This document shows, piece by piece, positions 38,950-51,523 of a DNA stretch of 64,000 nt (positions are counted from its first letter, which is position 1; every line of letters starts with the position of its first letter). The notes under the pieces were generated by a model. It saw only the letters and a program-made list of their open reading frames with translations, searched no databases and had not been told where the DNA came from. A program made the translations under genes and the position numbers. The DNA comes from Glandiceps talaboti (lineage: Eukaryota; Hemichordata; Enteropneusta; Spengelidae). The stretch is taken from contig NC_135556.1 in NCBI RefSeq assembly GCF_964340395.1, positions 14,871,410 to 14,935,409 on the forward strand, written 5' to 3'.

Positions 38950-40405
38950 GCCAACCAACCAACCAACCAACCAACCAACCAACCAACCAACCAACCAACC
39001 AACCAACCAACCAACCAACCAACCAATCACTCGTCCACTAATCTATCTACCCCACCAACCACCCAACCCCCCATCCAACCACCCACCCATATGTATCTTT
39101 CTATCTAGATTGTTTCTGTCACTGTTTCTGTACTTAAGCAGCAAATGCGTACATCTCACCGGTTACATTTTCTGGCCAAGCAGTGTTACAGAAATTGAAA
39201 TGTTCTCAGTATTTTCCTAGATCTTCCAAATTGTTCTCATTGCACATATAATTATAATTTGTACTTGTACATTCAAAACCATATCCCCTATTCCATGTGC
39301 TTCCTATTACGTCATTCACGTCATAAGGTAAAACAGACTGTCTGCATCTAATATTTAAACCTACCTTATTAGCGTCATTTGCCGCCAGATGTATGATACC
39401 GTCCACAATTTCTATAGCAGTAAATGTGTAATCCCCAACTTCACACATATGATGACTATAGCTGTTCTTTAATGCCGAGTCTAAGGTATCGATAAAAAAT
39501 TGGATTTCTTCTCCGGCACTTATTCGATCGTTTTCGTCTTCGTTTACGATGTAAACAAGGGTAAACAGCGAATTTGACTTGATGCTGGCATTCTTGCAGT
39601 TGACTAGATATTTGTGTAACAACTCCACTCCATTTGCCTCTCGAAAATACGGCTTGTTATCTGGCCAGTTTTTGATACAGTTGTGCATGCACATGATGGA
39701 ACTCCTTAACATGCCGTAGATGGCGTCCTGTTCCATCTGTGTACTGTTTGCGCTTATTTTGTCTGGTTGAAGTCGTGGATTTTCCAGATCTGTGAGCAAT
39801 CTCTTTATGATACCTGCTTGTCCTACAGCACAAGAAAGCCGCTTTGACTGGTCACATATGCCACCGATCATGGTTTTACATCCTTCAAACAGGGCAAACA
39901 CATAGATGACACTTTCTTCGTGGTTGTCTAGTCCCGAATCTATAGGTTTCCGTACCTTGTCCCACAATAGTGCGAACACTTTCGGAAAACCAATCTCTGT
40001 CAGATATTTGCCATACTTCTTCATTTTTGGTCGATTTTCATAGGATGAAAAATCCCCAAGATAATTATCCACGGTGAGAAGTGTGTCTAATGCAGCTTGT
40101 GTTTGAAGTTCTTCGATTGTAGAATTTTTCAAGAATTCAGTAACTTTGAGTAAAGTTTCTTTCCCCTTTTTGATCTCACCCGTATCTTCGGTATCATCAT
40201 CCTCATCGTCGAATTTGTAGACCACAGCTTCTTTCCTTTCTTCGTTGTCTGGTATACCTTCCGGGGATCCGTGCCCATAATCGACTCGATCCTCAGCTTC
40301 GTCAATGTCTTTGATCTCTTCAGCTCGTTCGCCCATTTTCACCTGTCCTCTCGATGTTGATGTTGAATTGGTCGCATTCACCCCTTTACTTGGCGAGGAC
40401 CCCAT
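35673..40405 (-). CDS. ATS3: ARM-TIR-SAM-like protein, 6 exons, complete, 685 aa
   Basis: Exons 5'->3': 40405-39365, 38588-38429, 38137-37883, 37614-37513, 36661-36458, 35968-35673; 2,058 nt in frame, phases 0,1,1,1,1. The start MGSSPSK fits N-myristoylation. The N-terminus is the longest of the family and strongly acidic (DDEDDDTED near residue 70). ARM-like helices follow to about 420, then TIR about 450-586 ([39 protein letters not shown] with Glu520, YSPDGWLG). The SAM-like end (about 606-685) has [16 protein letters not shown] and APEFFY. The SAM exon has no Met near its start, so ORF scans miss it; it is placed by its acceptor at 35,968 and frame. Residues encoded by the second half of exon 1 and by exon 5 up to GDRGK are almost the same as in ATS2, while the N-terminus and linker differ. 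Confidence 0.9.
36160..36364. repeat. (ATAC)n and (AACT)n microsatellites in ATS3 intron 5
   Basis: Tetranucleotide runs at 36,160-36,290 and 36,312-36,364, between the TIR and SAM exons. Confidence 0.95.
36690..37290. repeat. Intronic minisatellite with CRE octamers (ATS3)
   Basis: About 13 units of the same 45-50-bp repeat as in ATS2 intron 4. About seven keep exact TGACGTCA; others have one change (TGATGTCA, TGACGTCG). The bases next to exon 5 are also shared with ATS2, so the array pre-dates the duplication or was spread by conversion. Confidence 0.88.
38607..39028. repeat. (AGAAT)n, (CACT)n, (CAAT)n, (AACC)n microsatellite cluster in ATS3 intron 1
   Basis: A pentanucleotide run at 38,607-38,655 starts only about 18 bases after exon 2's acceptor. 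Three tetranucleotide blocks follow at 38,748-39,028. Confidence 0.95.
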
Positions 40406-40564
40406 TGTATGTTACTTTTATGGTGTTCTTCGAATTCTTACTGGCAGCCAACAGTCCTGAAAAAAAGAGAGAATATGTTCTTACTTTACAATACAAGTTT
40501 TCTGTTTGATTGACTCGTCTGACATGTACCTGTTTGGGTTTATTTCCGAACCAAGATTTTATTA

Positions 40565-40680
40565 GTCTGTCTAAGTCGCTGAATCTGCAACTACGCTGGT
40601 AGCTCTAGTCTGTCGTACACTTGACAGGTAGACGCAGACAGGTACTGGCGTGGTTACAGATTCAGTGACGTAGACACATA
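40565..40680. mobile_element. Inverted-repeat element upstream of ATS3
   Basis: GTCTAAGTCGCTGAATCTGCAAC on the left matches the reverse complement of GTTACAGATTCAGTGACGTAGAC on the right, with a partly paired interior. No clear target duplication. Confidence 0.5.
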
Positions 40681-41044
40681 CTCAGGGCAACTTTATCAGA
40701 CACTAGTGGCTTGCTTTGTGTGCGTGCTCATGCCAACCTTTAGGCAACACTGGTTTATTATTTTTATGGTGATAGGTCATTCTAAATACATGTATGCCCT
40801 CCATGATTGTGGAATGTACTATCACCAGTACTTTGTTCCGCTAAAATGTATGATTTTACATGTCTTGACTTTAAAGACCCATATTTCTAGAAACCATTTT
40901 TTCTGCATTCACTTTAAATCAATGTACTTAAAGTGTCTGACTGTCCTTTGAATTTTTAAACAGAACGCTGTACAAGTACAACATGTAAGTTATAGAAGGT
41001 GTTCCTTTGATTAATGAATATTATTATGATGACAGAGCTTTGTA

Positions 41045-41131
41045 GAGTAGAGTAGAGTAGAGTAGAGTAGAGTAGAGTAGAGTAGAGTAGAGTAGAGTAG
41101 ATAGAGTAGAGTAGAGTAGAGTAGAGTAGAC
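41045..41131. repeat. (AGAGT)n pentanucleotide microsatellite
   Basis: About 17 units with one interruption near 41,100. Confidence 0.95.
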
Positions 41132-41183
41132 CAGGGCAGAACAGAGTATACATAAATAAAAATGTAGGGTATAATAGTGAAGT

Positions 41184-41280
41184 TAGTCTGTTACAGACAT
41201 TCGTGCCACGCTGTCAGCCAGTACTCACTGTGGTAAAGAAGTATGATATGGCTTAACAACACGACGTATCTTACAGCCTA
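41184..41280. mobile_element. MITE copy 2, inverted relative to copy 1
   Basis: 97 bp from TAGTCTGTTACAGACATTCGTGCCACG to ACGACGTATCTTACAGCCTA. Flanks TAGTGAAGT (41,175-41,183) and TAGTGAAAT (41,281-41,289) match at 8 of 9. Confidence 0.7.
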
Positions 41281-41451
41281 TAGTGAAATGAGGTTGAGTA
41301 TATCTGGATACAATACAGGCCACTGTTTTTGGACAGTAAAGTGAAACAATCGATATGTCAAGTCATCAATCTATGCCTGGGCTTGAAATCGTAAAAACAG
41401 TGCCAGTGTCACATGTAAAAAGTGAACGACACATATTATATCCATTGGATA

Positions 41452-41535
41452 TAGTCTAAGTTGAATACCACCCGAGTCATGGTTTGACATTGCTCACCTG
41501 ATAGGGCTGAACAACACGACGTATCTTACAGTCTA
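41452..41535. mobile_element. MITE copy 3, flanks unclear
   Basis: Begins TAGTCTAAG and ends GCTGAACAACACGACGTATC TTACAGTCTA, the latter almost matching the inverted left arm of copy 1. No convincing target duplication. Confidence 0.55.
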
Positions 41536-44081
41536 ATTCAAAGACTGACCCATGCTGACTGACTGACTGACTGACTGCTGACCGTCAAATCGATTTTGAC
41601 GCTACCAAGATTCAGTTTTGGAAAGACACTGTAAAACATCCGTTGTTCTCACCCAAAGAAGACCGAATAGCAAAATACACGTACCTGTTGAATACGACAC
41701 CAAGTGGCATTCTGTTCGATCAGTTCTTTCTTCTGTTGCTTGGTGGTTCACCCCTTGGCAAAGTTTTCACCCGTTACTATATACACATGCCAACAACAAA
41801 AGCACTATGTACATAACGAGAGGTATTACAAGCCACAAAGGACATGAGCGCAAAGTTACGTATGGTATCTTTGTGTCAAACCACCGTTTCTTCCGATTGC
41901 CTGATATTACGTAAGACGTGTATTCGCCAAATACTAATAACCTACACGATGAGACAGTTATGTATTATCAGATTTTGATTCCAAACAAAATGTTTATTTA
42001 TTTTTTTACTCGCTTACTATTTACCCTAGTTTGTCCAGATATAAAATACATGTTCAATAACGCACTGATAACAATACATTTGTTCATATTTGTCCGACCA
42101 AATATGTGGTTGTTGTTCAGATCCGACGTTGACAGGATAAACTCCACCGTCACACGGTACGGATATTGAGACAACGATCTACCTGCATACCGTGATAAAA
42201 TGTGTCTCTTTTGAAAAAAAAATTATCTGACGAATTGAAAAGTCATATCTGATGAGTCATGATAATACTTTGTGTGAACTGCATGGATATCATTTAGTAT
42301 GGACAGATGTGCTTCACGTAGCTAAGTATATACGTTATCTTAGGGTCGTTAAACCTCGGATAAAGTTTCGTTAAAAGTCGGAGAGGATTAAAATGTAGAT
42401 GTGAAAATGTTATAAGGCAGAGCTATAGAAAACAAATGGTCCAGAACAGAATAATAATGTGCTGAACATGACATCCTCTTGGTCCATTGATAAGATAACA
42501 CTAATGCGAGAACCTGGGATTGAAAACTTGGCCATTTTTCTTTCAAATGCCCATTTACTATGTAAATGTAGTGAATGTCGACTTTTCATGACAAAACACT
42601 GACACCAAACTACAATGGGTTCTTACGCTGTGAGCTCATACTGACGCAAAACTAAGGACATTTGTAGTGTGACCATACATTGTCAAAGATCACACGCGGA
42701 ATCACTGGTATTCGATCAGAATCCCTTTCATGTGAATATTTGTTTGTTATATTTACACATACTTATCTTAGTTCAAGGATGATCAATGTAGTCTACCCAT
42801 GTATGGAATCCCCAATATATGATCAACTGATATAGGTAACTATGTATGTGGATTAATATTGGAATTCTGGCAGAAGGTATTTGTAAATTTTTATTTGTTA
42901 AAATTCTTATTTACAATTATCGTGTAATTCGACAATTACAACTGAATTCGATGACTGGTGCAAACAATGATTGGAATTCCTCGCTCGGTCATGAGTGACA
43001 GTTTCAAAAACCTCCATGGTAGATACAATAATAGAATTTATTGTTTTCAATCTTTATTTCTATGTAATAATGTAAATAACATTCAGCAATTTATTGTAAG
43101 TTGTCAGATTTAGAGAGAATCCTCCCCAACGATAAACACCTAGTAGTAGTATGCATATAAATAATAGTATTGTACATATATTTACATATTTTAAATGTCT
43201 TCGCACTTCGTAGTAAAATCAATCAGATTGTACAACGTCTTTCCCATTTCTTCCTACGTGACTTTGAAGTATGGGATTCTATTTAAAGTACTGATTGCCA
43301 ATTATACAAATATGCCACCAAATATATATACGCACACACTCATATATATCTATATTGACCGATAGATAGTATATATAATGATACACAAGCTAACATTCAG
43401 AGTACTGGCATTTCATCTGATCCCATGTATTAATATATTTAATTCACCCCCCCCCCCATCTTTCCTTTTTGTGCTTCTTGTGTGTTCTGTAGTGTATTCC
43501 TTTCCTCTGTATTATTTTGCATTTGTATTGTATAATAAAAAATAAAACTTTTTAAAAAATATGTTGGGTATATAGACCTACTTATGTATAATATTTGTAT
43601 AATATTTGTATCTACTAGTATGTACACAGTCATTCTATGGGAATGTCGCCTTCCGTATTCAGATACATTTGTGAGACATTCTCTTGTCACTGTTGAAAGT
43701 TGTTTTGTGCTAATACGCATGCGTTTGAGTCAATGTGGGTGCAAAGTGCTGCTGAATACCGATTCAATATTTTCTTCATAATATAGCTATATGATGTATA
43801 CTATGTACATATATAACATAATACACACTAAATGCATATACTTATAGTCCACGGTACACATGACATTCAAACATAAACGTTAAGTAAATGATGGACAATA
43901 TTTTGTTCGTGGTTCCGAGAATCAATTAGACAGTAAAATATTGTCACTTTGGAGAACTCGAAACGTCGCATTCGTTTCCAATCGTCCCAGAGTAACTAGT
44001 TTTAATGTCTAGTTATGAGTAAATGAATTTGATATTCCGATTGCAGTACAATCTTTGATTATATTTGAACGACGTTTTACC

Positions 44082-44168
44082 TAGACTGTAAGGTACGTCG
44101 TGACGTTTCGCCCTCACCGGCCTGGCCGATGGTTGAGGGCGCCCCGTCACGGCGTACCTTACAGACTA
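44082..44168. mobile_element. MITE copy 4, near-perfect palindrome with exact 9-bp target duplication
   Basis: 87 bp: TAGACTGTAAGGTACGTCGTGACG at the left is inverted at the right end; GCCCTCACC pairs with GGTTGAGGGC inside. It is flanked by identical CGTTTTACC at 44,073-44,081 and 44,169-44,177. It sits 30 bases beyond the ATS4 stop codon, probably in its 3' UTR. Confidence 0.85.
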
Positions 44169-44197
44169 CGTTTTACCATAAACACGTTAAATTTGAC

Positions 44198-45875
44198 CTA
44201 GGGGTCAATCTCTCTTAAGGCTCTGGTAAATCTGGTCAAATCTAACAAATTTTTAAACCCCATGTCTTGTTTCATAGAGACATAGAAGAATTCTGGTGCT
44301 CTCATTTCTATCATTCTTAGTTCTATAATAGCGACGCCGTCGTATCCTGCGAATTTTTGCTTCATATGAGCAAGACCGAATTTATTCAACCAACGGTTGA
44401 CGTCTTTGTTAGACCAGGATTCGACGGAAGTCGAATCACTGTTGACAGCGCCACTCACGACGGCTTGTGTCTTCTTTTCTTTCGCATTATCTAAATAAAC
44501 AATTAAAGACAAAATAAAAGATATAAATAAAGTTGTCGATTTACGTTTGACGTTGTGGCACCATCACAAAAATCTTATACCTCCGTTAATTTTGGTGGTA
44601 AACCTGAAAGATGAATTATGTGTTGCACACACACTAAATTATAAACTTAACCTCAGCCAACAAACATTGCTACATTGCTGGTAGTCTGAACTTCAAGCTT
44701 TTTGTTATAAAGTGTACAAACAGAGTATTAATGTCCGGCAAACCGTTTCTTTGACGCTGTTGTATTATCAAAGTTCAGAAACCAGGCAAGTTTTCCAAGA
44801 ATCTACAAATGTCGCTTTGTCATTACGACGTCTAAACCTTTCTCAGTCAGGTCCTTTCAACGACATCACTTACACGAAATACAAACCAAATTATGCAGTG
44901 CAGCTAGCTGATTTTGTATAAAATGTTGTAAATTATATTAGAAGTAATCATTTATTACAATAATGAGGTAGTTTTGTCTGCATTACTCTCGATAAAGTAA
45001 GTTTATACTGAACAATACAAACCATGTGTCTTGAACAGAATTTAGCCTGTTGTTCGACCAAAGTGTCACTCAAATAATCGCTACTACATTTTATCACATG
45101 GCTGCACAAAAAAAAATCCAACTTGCTTGCTTGCTACATTTTTTGAATGTGTTACCATGATTGTATCTTCAGTGGACAAGATTTGGTGTACATCCGTTAT
45201 GATAATGAATTTCAAACAAAAAATGTAGCAATGTAAGTGAGATATTTTTATCAAACCAACAAACCAACCAACCAACCAACCAACCAACCAATGAAATGCA
45301 GTATCAATGTACATGTTGGTCTGATTTCTACTTCTGTCGTCTGAGATGGCGCTGTTTCAGATGATATGGTACCCACTGTACTTCCAATTCATTGCAATAC
45401 ATGTGCATGTCGTCTGAATACCCACCTTTTTTGTTGCTTGTCTTGCCATTCACTTTTCCTCGTTCACCAATCTCCTTGATCAACTTTGGTGTGCTATCGT
45501 TGACTAATGTAGGAGAACTGAAATCAAAGTACAGTTTAGTTCCTGTCAGTATACCAAGCCATCCATCGGGGGTATAACCAGGTTGAACATGGATTGGTAT
45601 AAAGGCCTTGCCAAGTTTGTACGTGTATTCTGCCTCTGTGAACGGAATACAGGATTTTGAGTTTTTCTTGATACATACTGTTCATTTATATTTTTATCTA
45701 AGAAGCCAACATTATGGAAGTCGTTCATTCTGACAAGTTTGTCTACAGTGCCTGTACGAAAGCAATAAAATTCATGAAATGTATGTATGTATGTATGTAT
45801 GTATGTATGTATGTATGTATGTATGTATGTATGTATGTATGTATGTATGTATGTATGTATGTATGTATGTATGTA

Positions 45876-45906
<31 letters not shown>

Positions 45907-48900
45907 ATGTATGTATGTCTGTCTGTCTGTCTGTATGTATGTATGTAAACACTGAGCATGTCATTGCCATCCCGCTATTCCAGACTCATCGTACTCTCCT
46001 TGTTACCATGACAACACCAATACACTAACCTGTACGACAACTTGGACTGTTCTTGTACTTTTCAGACATGCAAATGAGTACCACGTCAGCTTTCTCCACT
46101 GCATCAGCCATGGCCTCCAACGTTGATCCAGCTGTTGGAAATAACAAACAGTTCTCGCGTTGGCCAATAATGTGACTTTGCAATATTTATTTGAATCTTA
46201 ATTACAAACAGACTTAGTGACTGAAACCACCACCACCACCACCACCACCACCACCATCACCACCACCACCACCACCACCACCACCACCACCACCACCACC
46301 ACCACCACCACCACCACCACCACAACAACAACATCAACACTTATTATTCCAAGATAGGTTTACCATAACAATACCATGAACGAATACTATTACAGCGTTA
46401 AGTATAAATTGACATGTAATGTGTTTTTCTAAGTATTACTTAGCTTTGTAAACGAAACCTTACCCATCTTTTCCACATCCATCCATATATTGTAACCAGC
46501 AGCTTTCAAACGATCTTTGACCCTTATCATCGTCTTCTGACAATCCCATTGGTAGCTGATCATCACGTGACCAGATGCTACTTGGCCTGAATTACTTTCA
46601 ATTTCATCACATAGCGATTTTAACTCAATCTGCTGGTCCATGCCACCAAGTTGCCAAAGTGCGCCCTCACAGGGTTTCTTAATCGCTAAGTTGTCGGATT
46701 TTTTCAGCCGTTTTAAATCTGGAACGATGCAAGTTGATATAACAGATGTTTAGCAAATGAATTACAGCGAGTAACTTATGAATTTTTTCATTCAATGTTC
46801 TGATAAGTCTTCGTTTGACTAAAGATCCTCTCTAGGCGGAAATCTTTTAACTTTTTTTTTTTTTTTAGTAAATGCCATTGTTTAATTTTCGTTGTAGAAT
46901 CAAATGGGTGATAGTACTTTCGATTGCGAAAAAACTCCTGTCAAAATTCTATATCCCAGAAATGTCTAAACTCTGCATGCTCAGAAAATTGGAAGCATCG
47001 ATATTTAACACTGTTTGTTCTCATATAACATGCTGCCTGGAGAGAATGAATTGGAGACTGCATTGGCAGGAGCTAAGTGACAAGAGAAAAGAGATACTGC
47101 AATCGATCGATTAAAAAAATGACGAAAAAATTACTCACCATCCATGCATCCGGGTTCTTCTTTGATTTTGTCTTTGTTGTTGTCATGAAAGGAGAGTGTC
47201 CATATCGCAGTGGCTGCCAGTTCGTTTTCTCTCTCAGTACAGTCTTGTTTTAACAATTTCACAAGCATAGGAAGGACTCCATTCTTTACTAACGTTTCCT
47301 AGTTGTAAAGAAACCACAATGAACTCTCAATAATCAACGACAGGCTGTTGAAGATACCAGGGTAGAGGCTTGTACGTAAACAAGAGTTTGTTGATAATCA
47401 GAAGGTTTATGGTTACCTGGCTTTGCTTTCCAGAAATCAGTAACAACAAAGAAGGTGTGTTTTTTCCGGACTGAAAGAGAGCATGTGTGAAAGCATCTCC
47501 TTGTCATATATTCCCCCTCTCACTATGTTGTAAGGGTCGAGGTCAATAGTTCAACGTAGGCCACAGACCCCCCTCTAACAAGATTGGCCAAAATTGAAAA
47601 TGTTTGGGACAGTACAATCAATTTCAAATCAGTATGTAGTAGTATGTAGTCCTATGAATACAAAGCCGGTATGTAGTAGTATGTAGTACTATGTATATAA
47701 AGCCAGTATGTAGGTATTAAGAAAAAATATTTCTTTTGTTGACACTTTACTTTTTATTGCCATGCATTTACTATAGCAAAAATTCTTCTTTTTCTCAATT
47801 TGACAACATTTTGTAGAAATATTTGCATCCAGGGGTACAAACAGATCTATTGAAAGGAAAGCCGATTTGGTAGGGTGAGAACTGAAATGGCTCACCCCCC
47901 CCCCCCGTAAAAGAATTTGGATTTTTTATCCTGCATTGAACTATTGATCTTGCCCCTAACTCATGCTACTTGTCTGAGAGTGTACTCTATCTCAGACTGC
48001 CTACATCTCACAATTAAACTTACCTTATTAGCATCATTTGCCGCCAGATGTATGATACCGTCCACAATTTCTATAGCAGTAAATGTGTAATCCCCAACTT
48101 CACACATATGATGACTATAGCTGTTCTTTAATGCCGAGTCTAAGGTATCGATAAAAAATTGGATTTCTTCTCCGGCACTTATTCGATCGTTTTCGTCTTC
48201 GTTTACGATGTAAACAAGGGTAAACAGCGAATTTGACTTGATGCTGGTGTTCTTGCAGTTGACTAGGTACTTGTGTAATAGTTCCACTGCATTCGCCTCG
48301 CGAAAATACGGCTTGTTATCTGGCCAGTTTTTGATACAGTTGTGCATGCACATGATGGAACTCCTTAACATGCCGTAGATGGCGTCCTGTTCCATCTGTG
48401 TACTTTGTGCGCTTATTTTGTCTGGTTGGAGTCGTGGATTTTCCAGGTCTGTGAGCAATCTCTTTATGATACCTGCTTGTCCCACAGCACAAGAAAGTCG
48501 CTTTGACTGGTCACATATGCCACCGATCATGGTTTTACATCCTTCAAAAAGAGCGAACACATAGATGACACTCTCTTCGTGGTTGTCCAGTCCCTTATCT
48601 ATAGGTTCCCGGACCTTGTCCCATAACAATGCGAACACTTTCGGAAAACCAATCTCTGTCAGATACTTAGCATATATCTTCATTTTTGGCATATTTTCAT
48701 AGGATGAAAAGTCTCCAAGAACGCTATCAACCTCGAGAAGCGTGTCTAAGGCAGTCTGCGTTTTAAGTTCTTCGATTGTAGCATTCTTCAAGAATTCAGT
48801 AACTTTAAGGAGTTTTTGTTTTCCTTGTTGTATTTCGCCCGTTTCCTCAGTGTCATTCTCGTCGTCGAATTTAGCCAATTTTTGAGCGTCAATCACACCG

Positions 48901-48998
48901 TGTAGATCAGCCTGACTCCGATCGTATTCAGTTTCATCAATCTCTTTCTCCTCTTTGTCTTTGTTTTTCTTGGCTCCTTTGCTTGGTGCAGACCCCAT
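44198..48998 (-). CDS. ATS4: ARM-TIR-SAM-like protein, 6 exons, complete, 664 aa
   Basis: Exons 5'->3': 48998-48024, 47298-47139, 46718-46464, 46131-46030, 45635-45426, 44490-44198; 1,995 nt in frame, phases 0,1,1,1,1. I start at the second in-frame ATG because MGSAPSK then fits N-myristoylation like its paralogues; an ATG two codons earlier is possible. A charged N-terminus (KKNKDKEEKEIDE) precedes ARM-like helices, with LPMLVKLLKQD and [10 protein letters not shown] in exon 2. TIR is about 428-566: [39 protein letters not shown] (Glu498, split codon), YTPDGWLG, YFDFS. The SAM-like end has SWSNKDVNRWLNKFGL, F.GYDG and APEFFY. Exon 1 from about GDFSSYE onward is almost the same as in ATS2 and ATS3. 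Confidence 0.9.
45255..45291. repeat. (CAAC)n microsatellite
   Basis: Short CAAC/CCAA run in ATS4 intron 5. Confidence 0.9.
45780..45950. repeat. (ATGT)n(GT)n(CTGT)n microsatellite in ATS4 intron 4
   Basis: About 40 tetranucleotide units with a short GT core; ORFs across it are artefacts. Confidence 0.95.
46229..46323. repeat. (CAC)n microsatellite in ATS4 intron 3
   Basis: About 31 CAC/ACC units with one CAT interruption. Confidence 0.95.
47633..47712. repeat. 37-bp tandem repeat, related to 3.65 kb
   Basis: Two copies of the TATGTAGTAGTATGTAGT...ATACAAAGCCGG unit in ATS4 intron 1. Confidence 0.7.
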
Positions 48999-49004
48999 TG
49001 TCAA

Positions 49005-49450
49005 ATATTAGTGCTGGTTTCAGTATATGTTATGAGCAGGCTAATGTAAAACTGAGTTGGTGGGAAAAAAATGATAGTATATTTTTTGCAGTAAATCAAC
49101 GAATTTTTCAAGAAATTATTCAAAGCTTCAGTTTGTTCGACAATGCAAAATTAGTATGGTAGTTTATCACTGAGCCAGTGTGATAGTGTCATGGCAACAA
49201 CAAGTTAAATATAATGACTACAGAATAATGTAAAATTTTGTTTACAAATATTTCTCTAAATGCAGTAAATACAAGATCTTCGAAGACAATGTGCATATTA
49301 AAGTAGTTCATTTGCACATGTTTTTGTCATATATAGAGATTTGTCGGTGGACGTTGAGGGCGGCTGGCGTTATTCCAGAAAGCCGGGCAAGAGTGAGCAA
49401 AGCTAAATAAATTAGAAAGGTCAGCACTGACTTTTGATATATTTTTAGAC

Positions 49451-49508
<58 letters not shown>

Positions 49509-51523
49509 TTGATTTCTTATATAGCGCGTTACGTAATTGCATAAAAAATCTCAATGCGCTTCACATGATAAAAAAATGCATTAAATGATTGGAGAAAGAC
49601 AAGATGACGAAATTGTCGAAATAGTAAATATTCAAATATTGGTCCGTGACATATACGCTTAAGTAACTCGCGCTGACACTTAACTTCAAGATTTAGTTAC
49701 AGCCACCCGTGACCTAGATAAGGTCATGTTTTAATAAAACAAAGAATGAACACATTATTAGTTGTTGTTTTTTTATGCCTGTATGGTATATAAGTAGACG
49801 GTGTAAGAAACTGGCGGCATCTTAAAATTATTACTGTGTTGGACCAATATGGAAGTATTTGCCGTCTGCAAAATTACCACTACTATGGCGTATAAGTGTA
49901 TGTACGTACCAATCCGAGTACACACAGGGTACAAGTGTTATCCACAAACTTAAATCTAGGACTAAGTAGTTACATGGTAACACGAGGACCGTTGCAGAAA
50001 CTGTCCACACGACCTAATTTATAGTTTTATTGTTTTAATATGCTTGTATGGATGTGGTATCCATAATTTAGGCAAACCTGTAGAGTAAAATAAAGACTAC
50101 GTCTTACCTTTCAAGCATGGCAGCCTTCGTCACGTCATTTCACCGTGGTCGACCTTGTTTCATACCCACCCTATACAATAGTATACCACTTATGACCCGT
50201 TGCCATGAGCACATACCAACATTAGGGGGCGGCCATATTTAAATATAAAGGGAGAGAACACAAAGAGCATTTGTACCGATATACCCGTCTTTAAAGACAA
50301 CTGAACCAATATAAAAATCTCTGATGCTCTCACAAATTGATAATGGCAAATGCTGGATACTTGAAGGCCCTTGAAATGCCATTCTTTTACTTGTCTGTCA
50401 AATTCCCTTGGTAGCAAGTCTTTAGTATTGGTCGTTTGTATGCAGTGAACATTCATGAAAATAGCTGTCTTGATTCACCAATAAGTCTATGTAAGCAAAG
50501 GATATATAGTGCCGATTGTGTTAAGATGTTTTCCAATCATTTAACATGTACTGTTCAGTTTTACCATCGGTTATGTACTGTGAGACGATGTCTACTTTTA
50601 TCCACTGTACCATTCTTTTGTGTAGTATTATGAGGACGATATTCATTGGAGTTTGTGAACCCATATACGTAACGTCTGAGAATGATATTCATTGAAAAGT
50701 GGGACATTGTGAAAGTTCGTCACCATAATGTGGCAAAACCGTAATCTGGTTACATTTGTATGAAGTGTGTTTCAGTATGCTTATGTGAAGCATAGTTCTT
50801 GACTAAAATGAAAATTGATAAACATGTACGTCTGATATTTTCAAAAGAACCACAAAGCATTCTTGCCATGACAAAGTACGACATAATAGTCATAAGTAGA
50901 CAACAACACACACTTTAATTTTTTCTTTCTTTATTTGACAAGAATGTAAAAGATTGCACTGCATATTTGTATTCACTCTAGGGAGTTATGGTCTATGTAA
51001 GGTTAGGGATAGCTATTGGACAGGGCTCCCTAGTATAAAGCTGGTTTGTATCAGTCATCACAAATGACCGTGTTCTACAATTCTCCAATTTTACATTTCT
51101 TGTTTTACTCAAGCAGTTACTGTATTTCATTAAAGACTGTTTAAATGCAGAATCTGATATCAAAGTTATATTTTTGGCGACCTTGTACTCAGATCCGACC
51201 TAAAATCAAACATCTTCAAGTTCATCGTCCATGTGTCTGGTGAAAGACTAAGATCTCAAATCAGTAAAACAATCACGAAAAAGATGATTGTTAACGTTTC
51301 AGGTAATGTAATCTTGCTGAAAATAATGACGGTTTGTAAGAACTTCTTTGGTGATACAAAAAAAAAACGATTTGTGCTTTTGAAACCACGTCAACACATA
51401 TTCACTGAAAACACTTCGACTGTTGATCAGCAGAAACTCTCAACTCTATCCAAAATTGTCCGTGTTTTCTTTGGTCAAATACGAGAGTTCATGTAAATGA
51501 CAAATCAGTGTCAGGTGGATAAA
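49005..51523. other. Intergenic region between ATS4 and ATS5
   Basis: Contains (AAT)n at 49,449-49,507. That is followed by TATATAGCGCGTTACGTAAT...CTCAATGCGCTTCAC, the style of a dispersed invertebrate repeat. An ORF at 51,233-51,496 has no family signal. No gene called. Confidence 0.55.
49449..49575. repeat. (AAT)n plus dispersed-repeat fragment
   Basis: Twenty AAT units run into a TTATATAGCGCGTTAC...TCAATGCGCTTCACA segment. A similar TTATATAACGCC...GCTGTACAATTATTACC fragment lies at about 62,295-62,335. Confidence 0.5.

Larger units (their letters stand above)
40406..44197. other. Intergenic region between ATS3 and ATS4, rich in hairpin elements
   Basis: No coding family seen. It contains an inverted repeat at about 40,565-40,680, an (AGAGT)n run at 41,045-41,131 and three MITE copies (41,184-41,280; 41,452-41,535; 44,082-44,168). 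A stretch ending in AATAAAACTTTTTAAAAAA near 43,550 is a possible retroelement tail. Confidence 0.6.

Noticed and set aside
51233-51496. 87-codon plus-strand ORF downstream of ATS5
   Set aside because: AT-rich, Lys-rich chance-like sequence with no homology signal or splice context.
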